From positions 1 to 20,555 of the IMG/VR virus record IMGVR_UViG_3300025732_004032: 20,555 bases of DNA; one strand, written 5' to 3'. This DNA comes from a virus. Of the stretch, positions 7,214 through 12,935 are shown in pieces. The notes below the pieces were generated by a model. It was not told the DNA's origin, did no database searches, and was given only the letters and a program-made list of their open reading frames with translations. Both the position numbers and the translations under genes were made by a program. Within the stretch, counting starts at the first letter, position 1. Each line of letters begins with the position of its first letter.

Positions 7214-7545
7214 ACCTGCACCCGAACATTGGCGTTTAGTGTTCTCATTGCATCCATGGATGCCCTAATAGAGAGAAGTGCTTCTCTTTTTGTTTTCATT
7301 AATGCTTCAGCAATCTTGAATTCATAATTCAGTTCGTCCATTTTGTAGTCAGCCCAAGCTTCTCTTTCCTTTATTGAACCCTTGGCTGAAAGATATTCTT
7401 TGGCCCAATTTGATTTGTATAAAGATTCCTTTTTCGCTGCATCCACAGCCAAAACCTCGAAAGCTTCTGTTTCGCTTTCTAGTAAATCCATAAAACGTAA
7501 TAATTCTTGTTCAATTTCTATTTGGCTAATTGGGCTATTTCTCAT
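7210..7545 (-). CDS. Small helical phage protein, unknown function
   Basis: No family is recognised for this 111-residue protein. It is acidic in the first half and almost wholly helical, with a probable coiled coil around residues 5-100 (IEIEQELLRFMDLLESETEA, then KEREAWADYKMDELNYEFKI). The pattern of many Lys/Glu and a W-A-K-E / W-A-D-Y spacing recalls small phage proteins encoded next to recombination genes. It abuts the RuvC-like gene (TAA at 7548-7546, ATG at 7545) and overlaps the ParB-like gene by four bases, so it is co-translated with both. A role as a recombination or DNA-processing accessory is inferred from place only. Confidence 0.6.
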   Translation of the reverse strand: MRNSPISQIEIEQELLRFMDLLESETEAFEVLAVDAAKKESLYKSNWAKEYLSAKGSIKEREAWADYKMDELNYEFKIAEALMKTKREALLSIRASMDAMRTLNANVRVQV

Positions 7546-8082
7546 TTAATCCTCTTTCTTTAGTACTCCCCAATCTACTTTCTCTAAAGCAGATAAATTG
7601 ACATCTGGCCATTTATGTTCAGAAAGACCCAAATATGAAAGGCCCATTTGCTCCAGTATCCACGCATCGCATTTGTCGTCCGCCCCTGGGTTCCCCCAGA
7701 CTATTCCGGTTCGAGCGGATATGGCTGAAATTACTTCGTTTTTTGAGGCGTTGCCACGTCCTGTAGCAAATTTGGCTCGACATGTAGGCGGTATCTCTAT
7801 ATATGACTTATTTATTTTTTTTATTGCAACTCGAACAACCCCTCCAAGTTCGCCTATAGAAAAAGCTTGACCACTTCGTGATGCGAAAGAATACCCTTCT
7901 ATCAAAACAATATCAACATTTAAATTTAAAATAGTTTTTATTATGTTTTCAGAAATTTCAATTAGTCTTTCAACTCCAGTAAGTTTAGATGTAATAACAC
8001 CATTTGCGCTTCCACAAGAATAGCCAGTAGAAGTTAGGGATAAATCAAGACCCATTAAATTAAGTTTGCGCACAAAGCACAT
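7546..8082 (-). CDS. RuvC-like Holliday junction resolvase
   Basis: The protein has the RNase H-fold pattern of RuvC. Strand 1 carries the first catalytic Asp in NLMGLDLSLTSTGYSCG, the Glu is in the block VDIVLIEGYSFASRSGQA, and the C-terminal acidic pair is in GADDKCDAWILEQMG. SIGELGGVVRVAI and SYIEIPPTCRAKFATGRGNA also match phage RuvC-like enzymes. It should cut branched DNA during replication, recombination or before packaging. A TTG at 8115 would extend the frame, but it lies inside the stem of a terminator, so ATG 8082 is used; ATG 8055 is also possible but would shorten strand 1. No ribosome site is obvious before either. Length (178 residues) is normal. Confidence 0.8.
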   Translation of the reverse strand: MCFVRKLNLMGLDLSLTSTGYSCGSANGVITSKLTGVERLIEISENIIKTILNLNVDIVLIEGYSFASRSGQAFSIGELGGVVRVAIKKINKSYIEIPPTCRAKFATGRGNASKNEVISAISARTGIVWGNPGADDKCDAWILEQMGLSYLGLSEHKWPDVNLSALEKVDWGVLKKED

Positions 8083-8102
8083 ACTAGTATTTCTGCTAAA
8101 GC

Positions 8103-8136
8103 AAAAACCCACCAAACATCCAGCATGCTTGGTGGG
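8103..8136 (-). terminator. Strong rho-independent terminator upstream of the RuvC-like gene
   Basis: On the minus strand, CCCACCAA and TTGGTGGG (8 base pairs, with three more after one mismatch) enclose a short loop, and the stem is followed directly by TTTTT (8107-8103). This is the clearest intrinsic terminator in the window. It would end the small RNA starting near 8248, and also limit read-through into the RuvC-like gene. Confidence 0.75.
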
Positions 8137-8248
8137 TTAATCTAAAAGTAGCGGCCAAAACTGGGAACTACTTTTCAGAATTTATTGCCGCAAAATGCTG
8201 GATTTAGGACCACCGCCTTTCTTCCTCTTAAGGTTGATGTCGGCTGGA
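8103..8248 (-). ncRNA. Candidate structured small RNA or attenuator leader (~145 nt)
   Basis: The stretch lies between the HNH and RuvC-like genes, begins about seven bases after an extended -10 promoter and ends at a strong terminator. Two stems can form together as an H-type pseudoknot: GCGGC (8191-8187) with GCCGC (8155-8151), and AAAAGTAG (8175-8168) with CTACTTTT (8151-8144), sharing one base at the junction so that the helices could stack. CCAGCAT (8202-8196) can also pair with ATGCTGG in the terminator loop and stem, an antiterminator-like alternative. A 12-codon peptide from GTG 8213 to TGA 8175, behind AGAGGAAG, might be a leader peptide. It matches no RNA family I can name. It may be a free RNA or a leader controlling the recombination genes downstream. 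Confidence 0.5.
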
Positions 8249-8254
8249 AATTAA

Positions 8255-8263
8255 ATCATAACA
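8255..8263 (-). promoter_or_regulatory. Extended -10 promoter with upstream A/T tract
   Basis: The minus strand reads TGTTATGAT (8263-8255): TATGAT preceded by TG one base upstream. About 30 bases further upstream lies a run of T8 and A8 that could act as an UP element. No -35 consensus is seen. It would start transcription near 8248, at the head of the structured segment. Confidence 0.5.
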
Positions 8264-8291
8264 TTTAATTAAAAAGAAGTTTAGTAAAGTA

Positions 8292-8309
8292 ATTTTTTTT
8301 AAAAAAAAT
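8292..8309. repeat. A/T-tract palindrome
   Basis: ATTTTTTTT directly followed by AAAAAAAAT, an 18-base perfect palindrome. Such tracts bend DNA and can stimulate nearby promoters; the extended -10 at 8255-8263 is the likely target. It could also extrude or bind nucleoid proteins such as the H1-like product. Confidence 0.6.
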
Positions 8310-8320
8310 ATCCTATTACA

Positions 8321-8357
8321 CGCAAAAGCCGAGTGGAGGACCCACTCGACCCTTGCG
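8321..8357 (-). terminator. Terminator-like hairpin downstream of the HNH gene
   Basis: Inner stem CGAGTGG / CCACTCG (five-base loop) inside an outer stem CGCAA / TTGCG, separated by a 4 x 4 internal loop. On the minus strand the inner stem is followed by GCTTTTGCG, a short T-tract that overlaps the outer stem. It lies 76 bases after the HNH stop codon and probably ends that transcript. Confidence 0.5.
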
Positions 8358-8358
8358 C

Positions 8359-8377
8359 CTATAACGGCCCTAAGGTA
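8359..8377 (+). other. 23S rRNA helix 69-70-like / I-CeuI core-like sequence
   Basis: CTATAACGGCCCTAAGGTA matches, with one mismatch (C for T), the bacterial 23S rRNA segment CTATAACGGTCCTAAGGTA that forms the core of the I-CeuI homing endonuclease site. The rest of the rRNA context is absent on both sides. It sits 56 bases from the 3' end of the HNH gene. Whether it is functional, a captured fragment or chance cannot be decided here. Confidence 0.5.
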
Positions 8378-8432
8378 TTATCAGTTTACTATTTAGACAA
8401 ATACTAAAAGTGTAAAGGTATTAATTTTTAAT

Positions 8433-8774
8433 TTAAAGACCAAGACCCCTTTTAGCTAAACCTAAATCAAAAGCTAATTGTGGGTTATTGCCGATTCTTA
8501 TGTGGCAGGGCCTGCAAACTGCAAGCACGTTATTTTCATCCAATATCGAACCACCCTGAGAGCGTCGAACAATTTCATGAACATCCCTGCTGAGGTGTTG
8601 GTTAAATGTGGTTTTGCCATCATGTGCAGCAAATGGCTTACAGGCTTCGCAAAGAAAACGTTCTTTTAAAATTTTCTCAACGAACGGGCGACGTTTTTCG
8701 TAGAGTAATTCTTTTTTAACACTACGTTTACGTAGGGGTTTTCTTTTTTTAGGGGGTTTTGGATTTTTTTGCAA
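8433..8774 (-). CDS. HNH endonuclease
   Basis: This 113-residue protein has a very basic N-terminus (about 30 residues, mostly Lys, Arg, Pro) followed by a zinc-finger HNH nuclease. C42/C45 and C87/C90 should bind a structural zinc. The catalytic core is DVHEIVRRSQGG (H66), followed by ENNVLAVCRPCHIRIG (N82, H91). Phages use such enzymes in packaging, recombination or as homing nucleases. The chosen start is TTG 8774, preceded by AGGAAAGG at 8789-8782; no ATG is available upstream of the domain. Its place next to recombination genes suggests DNA processing. A free-standing homing enzyme is possible, since the non-coding stretch and an rRNA-like site lie just downstream. Confidence 0.85.
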   Translation of the reverse strand: MQKNPKPPKKRKPLRKRSVKKELLYEKRRPFVEKILKERFLCEACKPFAAHDGKTTFNQHLSRDVHEIVRRSQGGSILDENNVLAVCRPCHIRIGNNPQLAFDLGLAKRGLGL

Positions 8775-8807
8775 GCCAAGACCTTTCCTGTGAGGACGAA
8801 TTAGTTA

Positions 8808-9317
8808 CTAAAGTGTATCAATACCAATATCGTCAAATAACCACTTATTCTCCAAAAGCGCCCATAAGGCTCGGTCTACGGCCGTGTCTTCTAGGTCAAA
8901 TTCTCTTAGCAGGGACCTGTGGGCAGAAATGCCTCGCTTTAAAAAATCAACTTCTTGCCAACCATCACTTACCAGCATTTCTTTGCCCGTCTCTATCATG
9001 ACGGTAACTTCATCAAGGCGTCTATCAACATGAAATTTAAATCTTTTAATCTTCATCAACCTTGCCGCGTATGCAGATTTAGCTTCTGCTGCAAGACGTC
9101 GACCAGTAGGGCCCATTGATTCATATCTAGTTTTATCAATTTCGGCATCTTCCTCAATTGATTCAATTTGGTCTTGGATGTTGTTGGAAAGAGCGACTAG
9201 GGCCGTTTGCCATCTACCCCAATTGTCTTTGTTTAAAAGTTCTTTTTTATGCAATGGGGAAATTTTATTTTTAACGTCTTCTGCAACTATTCTTGCAAAT
9301 GAATCATCATTCATCAT
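8808..9317 (-). CDS. Helical phage protein of the recombination module, unknown
   Basis: Function unknown. ATG 9317 is used because it overlaps the TGA of the nuclease gene (ATGA at 9317-9314) and has GGAG nine bases upstream; an in-frame ATG at 9341 would lie well inside the upstream gene. The 169-residue product is highly charged and helical: a compact N-terminal block (VKNKISPLHKKELLN, DNWGRWQTALVALSNNIQDQ) followed by a long coiled-coil-like stretch (about 60-125) and an acidic C-terminus ending FDDIGIDTL. No cysteines, membrane segments or nuclease motifs are visible. It is co-transcribed with the Cas4-like nuclease and Rad52-like protein, so a recombination accessory role is a reasonable guess only. 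Confidence 0.6.
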   Translation of the reverse strand: MMNDDSFARIVAEDVKNKISPLHKKELLNKDNWGRWQTALVALSNNIQDQIESIEEDAEIDKTRYESMGPTGRRLAAEAKSAYAARLMKIKRFKFHVDRRLDEVTVMIETGKEMLVSDGWQEVDFLKRGISAHRSLLREFDLEDTAVDRALWALLENKWLFDDIGIDTL

Positions 9318-10090
9318 TTTGTACCACTCCACGCTGGACATATTTTTTTATAACTACAAAAATTACACAAATACGATTTGCGAGCTTCAAAAAATCCTGA
9401 AGCGCAACTCTCATCAACCATGTTTTTGCTTTCTTGTATATACTCCACAACTCTTTTAAAATCTTTATCTGTAACTTTCTTTTCTAATTTTATTCCGTCT
9501 TTTAAATAAAGCAGTTCTATTTTGTCGACATCGCCAACCCCTAGTGATGACAGTAGTTTTGCGTAAATTAAAAGTTGTAAAAACTTTTCCTCTACGTCTA
9601 ATTTAGGGGTTTTGCCTGTTTTGTAGTCACTGACAGTGAGCATTGTCGTGCCATCAGAATAGGTGTATCTATCAATAAAGCCACGCAACATTACCCCTGC
9701 AACTTCCCCGTTTAGTTCGTACTCAATACCGACCGGAGATATTGTTTCTGGGTTTTCTAGTCGCCAAAGATTTTCGATACACCACCATGCTGACCAACGA
9801 AATTCTTTAATTTCTTTTTCCGTAAAAATCACTTTTGAAGTTTCTTCACTCCACCTGGATTCCCACATGTCTTTTGCTATAGCCCTGGCTGAAAATATTG
9901 TTCTAAGTTGAGGCTCTAACTTATAAAATTCCTCAAGGACATCATGCACAAAATTTCCCAAAACCGCCCAATGGTTTGACGGGTCTGGGATTAAATCAAT
10001 TTTATTGAATTTAAATTTTTGTGGACATTGTCTATAGGTAGACATTGACGATGGCGACAAATAAGTTGGCGCAATTAAATTACTCTCCAT
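9314..10090 (-). CDS. Cas4/RecB-like PD-(D/E)XK exonuclease with Fe-S cluster
   Basis: This 258-residue protein has all parts of the Cas4/AddB-type nuclease. C22 (TYRQCPQKF) and C242, C245, C251 (CNFCSYKKICP) would hold a 4Fe-4S cluster. Between them lie H49 (GNFVHDVLEEF), D140 (LRGFIDRY), the D155-x-K157 core (VSDYKTGK) and the Q172/Y176 helix (LQLLIYAKL). These are the metal-binding and catalytic residues of PD-(D/E)XK exonucleases. The enzyme should resect DNA ends and make single strands for the Rad52-like annealing protein whose gene overlaps by 11 bases; the pair is thus like Red exonuclease/beta. There is no CRISPR array or cas gene, so an adaptation role is not supported. Confidence 0.85.
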   Translation of the reverse strand: MESNLIAPTYLSPSSMSTYRQCPQKFKFNKIDLIPDPSNHWAVLGNFVHDVLEEFYKLEPQLRTIFSARAIAKDMWESRWSEETSKVIFTEKEIKEFRWSAWWCIENLWRLENPETISPVGIEYELNGEVAGVMLRGFIDRYTYSDGTTMLTVSDYKTGKTPKLDVEEKFLQLLIYAKLLSSLGVGDVDKIELLYLKDGIKLEKKVTDKDFKRVVEYIQESKNMVDESCASGFFEARKSYLCNFCSYKKICPAWSGTK

Positions 10091-10775
10091 CGATTATCGT
10101 TCCGCCACCGAACGACAAACGTGTTGCCTCAGTAATCAGCCCATCAAGAGCGTCTAGAGTAATAGTTTCTTTGCGTGGTTTTGGTTGACCATTAGATGCT
10201 TTATCCCAATAAGTGTTTAATTCGGCCTTTTTCTCCGAAGACAAACTCTTTACTATTGACATAAAAGTTTCCCATTTTTGAGAAACTTCAGGGCTTATGT
10301 TTTGCTGAGCAGCGATTGCTGACTTGTTTACTAGGTCAGCATCCATCGCATCCTCAATATCCATAGCATCGGTGCTTCTTGCCAAGTAAAGACCAACACC
10401 AAGCTGTTGAGCGGCTTTCTTAAGGGCGTCAGAAACCGCTCCCTTAAAATCATTGCCCAGGTCAATTGGTTTACCTGTTGATTTTGCTCTTTTGACTGAT
10501 TGACCACCAATGCCGTGTTTGTTGACAATTTTGCCGTCACCAAAATCTATAGACAAATTAATGTGGGCAATGATTTCATCGTTGTCGTATTGGTCTCTTT
10601 CAATTGAGATTACAGTAAAAGACCAGGATTCTGGACCCAATACTTTATTGAGCCTGTTGATTACTTCGCTGACAGGAAGGTATACCAAAGATACACCACT
10701 TTTAACCAAAGTTTTTTCCATCTCAACAGGAAATGGTTCGGCAAGCGCCGCCATTAGTGTTTGATTTTTTGTCAT
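10080..10775 (-). CDS. Rad52-like single-strand annealing protein
   Basis: This 231-residue protein looks like the phage Rad52/22 family. LVYLPVSEVINRLNKVLGPE and SWSFTVISIERDQYDNDEII form the first strands. The conserved core runs VNKHGIGGQSVKRAKST, then DLGNDFKGAVSDALKKAAQQ and LGVGLYLARS, the 'D..K.A.TDALKRAA..LG.g..L' pattern of the Rad52 domain (about residues 25-135). The C-terminal 100 residues are helical and variable. The ring-forming protein binds and anneals single-stranded DNA in homologous recombination. The ATG overlaps the upstream TGA by four bases (10775-10772). With the adjacent exonuclease it forms a two-part recombinase. Confidence 0.85.
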   Translation of the reverse strand: MTKNQTLMAALAEPFPVEMEKTLVKSGVSLVYLPVSEVINRLNKVLGPESWSFTVISIERDQYDNDEIIAHINLSIDFGDGKIVNKHGIGGQSVKRAKSTGKPIDLGNDFKGAVSDALKKAAQQLGVGLYLARSTDAMDIEDAMDADLVNKSAIAAQQNISPEVSQKWETFMSIVKSLSSEKKAELNTYWDKASNGQPKPRKETITLDALDGLITEATRLSFGGGTIIDGE

Positions 10776-11269
10776 TGATTCTCTCCCTTTCTTACTATGA
10801 TTGTTGTTTTCAGTTGACCCGTTTCACAATACATGTCTGCATTGATGCCAATGTTGGACAACTCTTTTACGCGCCAATATGACGGTGCGCAAAAATCTAA
10901 AAGCTGAATAGCTATTTCAGATGGGGTTTTAACAACCTCTCCAGTATCCATGTCAACTGACATTTTCACTAGTTTATCCACGACGGCTAAACCTAATTTT
11001 TTATGCTCCCAAGCTTTTCTGTCGTATGCAGTTTTTTTCTCAATTGAGGCACCTTCCCCTAAAGATATCTCGGTTTCATCGCCAAGCTTTAGCGCAACAA
11101 AATGGGTTAACGTGTCGTAAACCGTTGCAATATCTCGTTTAGCAAGATTCAACTGCAACAAGCCTTCCGACGCCTCAGCGACTGAAGCATCGGATAAAAC
11201 GTAAGCATCGATTTCTTCGGATAAATTTTTAATTTGTTCACGAAGTTCAACAATCTTTAAAATACTCAT
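10772..11269 (-). CDS. Conserved-looking phage protein upstream of Rad52-like gene, unknown
   Basis: This 165-residue protein matches no family I can name. The N-terminal 35 residues are helical (VELREQIKNLSEEIDAYVLS), followed by LNLAKRDIATVYDTLTHFVA, a GE/K-rich turn (LGEGASIEKKTAYDRKAWEH), a helical stretch (VVDKLVKMSVDMDTGEVVKT) and a C-terminal beta part with SYWRVKELSNIGINADMYCE. The block around residues 120-150 (PSEIAIQLLDFCAPSYWRV) looks like a conserved core. It overlaps the Rad52-like gene by ATGA, so a recombination or single-strand DNA-binding partner is plausible. An AAAGGAAA ribosome site precedes the ATG, and a TATAAT lies in the gap upstream. Confidence 0.65.
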   Translation of the reverse strand: MSILKIVELREQIKNLSEEIDAYVLSDASVAEASEGLLQLNLAKRDIATVYDTLTHFVALKLGDETEISLGEGASIEKKTAYDRKAWEHKKLGLAVVDKLVKMSVDMDTGEVVKTPSEIAIQLLDFCAPSYWRVKELSNIGINADMYCETGQLKTTIIVRKGENQ

Positions 11270-11293
11270 TTAGTAATGTTTCCTTTTTAAGTA

Positions 11294-11322
11294 ATTATAA
11301 AATTAGTAAGTGGTAACGCTAA
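11294..11322 (-). promoter_or_regulatory. Candidate promoter for the recombination genes
   Basis: A perfect TATAAT -10 on the minus strand (11299-11294) lies 17 bases from TTAGCG (11322-11317), a weak -35 that overlaps the terminase stop codon. It is placed 25 bases upstream of the next ATG and could separate early recombination genes from late terminase expression. Confidence 0.4.
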
Positions 11323-12626
11323 ATCACTATACTGATTTTTCGTCTTTGTGGCAACCCCAACCCAGCTAAATATGTAAAAGCCCCCACAGCAGAGTCAACC
11401 TGGTCGTCGTGGTCACATGCTTCAGGAAATGACGAAAATTCATCAAGCCAGTCAGTTAGCCATGCTCCACGTAGGACTCTGACGTTCCCGTTTGCGCATG
11501 CAGCGGCAAACGGCCTAGCTCTTGTCACCTTATCCCCGGTGGCCCTTAATGCAGAGAAATCATACCCTGGTACCACATACCTTGCGTACTGGTCAACAAG
11601 GGCTTTGCCGCTAGAGCCTGGTTCCTGTTCCATTCTTATGGCAACCCCATGCCCATCCTCATAGGCTGTTTGGGCTATCAATTGTTCGACTTTTTCACCC
11701 TTAATCCTGGCTTTTTTGACATCTAAGACATAGGCAATTCCGTTATCAAACAACATTAATGTTCCCACCGTATAGTCTGGATTTGGATTTGAATGACTTG
11801 GTTCAGTTGCGGCTAGGTCCCAAAACCTAACAGCCTTAGCCGAATTAGCAACTTCGGGAATTTCTGAGGAATCCAAAATAATAAAGGAAGTTCTGTCAAA
11901 TAATGTTCCAAGAGTTGTGCTCCACCAATCACCCTCTTCTAGTCGTCTTCTTTCAATTGGGTCAAGTGCTTGCAGGGCTAAGCGATACGAATCTGCGTCT
12001 ATGCCCGGGTTGTCCTGGAGTTTGGATGGTACAAAAATCCTATTTTCCTTCTTTCCTTCCACGATGAAGCGCTGTCTAACCCAATTTGGAGCAGGGTTTG
12101 ATGCGGCCCTCATCCTTAAAGGCACATCGGAGAGGGGGCCAGAAGCAGGACGACGTAAGCGGGAAAATAGGTATCTATAGTCGCTTTCTCTGATTTCAGT
12201 AACTTCGTCCATCCCAATAAATTGAAATTCAGAACCTTTATATCTAAGGTAGTCATTGGTGTTATTTAGGTAACCAAAAGAAATTCTCGCCCCAGACGGA
12301 AATGTTGCCTGAAAACTATTGTTATTCCAATGGACATCGTCATAATTACCCATCCAAGATTTGAATCTATCCATCAACGCACCCGGCAGTGATAGGTCTG
12401 CAAACGTACGTCTAAAAAGTATTGCCGAATAACCAGGCATATCTACATACTGAAGGGCCGACATCAATAAGGCCGAAGACTTACCTCCACCAGCAGCGCC
12501 ACCAAAAAGGGCTTCTAACGAATTTGTCCTTAAAAATACCTTTTGATTTAACGAGGGTTCTTCTGGGCAAAATGGCGGAGATTTGGGCAGTAAGTAATTT
12601 AGTACTTCATTCCAGTCAGTTGTCAT
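11319..12626 (-). CDS. terL: Terminase large subunit
   Basis: This 435-residue protein is the ATP-driven DNA packaging motor. The ATPase half has Walker A GGAAGGGKS (42-50), an adenine-motif region around LFRRTFADL (70-78), and Walker B FIGMDEVTE with D140-E141. The C-terminal RNase H-fold nuclease has D270 (VRFWDLAATE), E333/E335 (IRMEQEPGSSG) and D408/D411 (HDDQVDS), the acidic residues that cut concatemers. Length is typical. GAGGG lies just upstream of ATG 12626. No small terminase subunit is recognised next to it. It is the first gene of the leftward arm and is transcribed away from the portal gene, a separation of two normally adjacent packaging genes. Confidence 0.95.
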   Translation of the reverse strand: MTTDWNEVLNYLLPKSPPFCPEEPSLNQKVFLRTNSLEALFGGAAGGGKSSALLMSALQYVDMPGYSAILFRRTFADLSLPGALMDRFKSWMGNYDDVHWNNNSFQATFPSGARISFGYLNNTNDYLRYKGSEFQFIGMDEVTEIRESDYRYLFSRLRRPASGPLSDVPLRMRAASNPAPNWVRQRFIVEGKKENRIFVPSKLQDNPGIDADSYRLALQALDPIERRRLEEGDWWSTTLGTLFDRTSFIILDSSEIPEVANSAKAVRFWDLAATEPSHSNPNPDYTVGTLMLFDNGIAYVLDVKKARIKGEKVEQLIAQTAYEDGHGVAIRMEQEPGSSGKALVDQYARYVVPGYDFSALRATGDKVTRARPFAAACANGNVRVLRGAWLTDWLDEFSSFPEACDHDDQVDSAVGAFTYLAGLGLPQRRKISIVI

Positions 12627-12667
12627 TTTCCCTCAATTATCCAATTTAGTCTTACTCCAGAGCGTTG

Positions 12668-12697
12668 ATAATAGGCTAATGTAATTGATGCACCCAA
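12668..12697 (-). promoter_or_regulatory. Candidate leftward promoter in the divergent region
   Basis: In the 87 bases between the diverging terminase and membrane-protein genes, the minus strand has TTGGGT (12697-12692), an 18-base spacer and TATTAT (12673-12668). The same ATAATA/GATAAT can serve as a poor -10 for rightward transcription (TTTAGT at 12645-12650, 17 bases away). A divergent promoter pair is expected from gene order; the exact boxes are uncertain. Confidence 0.35.
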
Positions 12698-12713
12698 ATC
12701 TGTAAAGGTTTCA

Positions 12714-12932
12714 ATGAGTTTACCATCAAAACTAAAATTGATTATTAATAGCTTAAAACAAAAACTTGTTGGCATGAGGCCAAAGCTAACTAGGGCTACC
12801 TTCGCCAATTTGCTTATGTTTTCATTTATACTGTTTACCAGTATTGGTGCGGCGCTTATTTTTGTTCCCGCCGGATTAATGGTGGCAGGTATCGCATGTG
12901 GCATTTTTGGTTACCTATTAGGCGCTGAGTAA
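12714..12932 (+). CDS. Small two-helix membrane protein upstream of the portal
   Basis: This 72-residue product has a basic N-terminus (KLKLIINSLKQKLVGMRPKL) and two hydrophobic segments, about 30-49 (ANLLMFSFILFTSIGAALIF) and 52-69 (PAGLMVAGIACGIFGYLL), so it probably forms a hairpin in the inner membrane. Function unknown; small membrane proteins of this kind occur in front of portal genes in other phages and might be involved in lysis, exclusion or head docking. AAAGG lies five bases upstream of the ATG. Its stop is three bases from the portal ATG, so the two are co-translated. It opens the rightward arm. The opposite-strand frame here shows no coding character. Confidence 0.72.
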   Translation: MSLPSKLKLIINSLKQKLVGMRPKLTRATFANLLMFSFILFTSIGAALIFVPAGLMVAGIACGIFGYLLGAE

Positions 12933-12935
12933 AAT

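Noticed and set aside
8083-8115. Upstream TTG start of the RuvC-like gene
   Set aside because: The codon is inside the stem of the terminator at 8103-8136 and has no ribosome site; a start downstream of the terminator is more consistent.
8137-8247. tRNA or tmRNA in the non-coding stretch
   Set aside because: No cloverleaf arms, TTCGA-type T loop or CCA end could be found; the stems that exist cross each other as a pseudoknot.
9314-10090. Cas4-like nuclease as sign of a CRISPR system
   Set aside because: No repeats or other cas genes are present, and the Rad52-like partner points to phage recombination.
12623-12904. Minus-strand frame of 93 codons overlapping the small membrane protein
   Set aside because: It covers the divergent promoter region and opposes a plus-strand gene with a proper ribosome site and a plausible two-helix membrane product; its own sequence looks like a mirror of the membrane protein.
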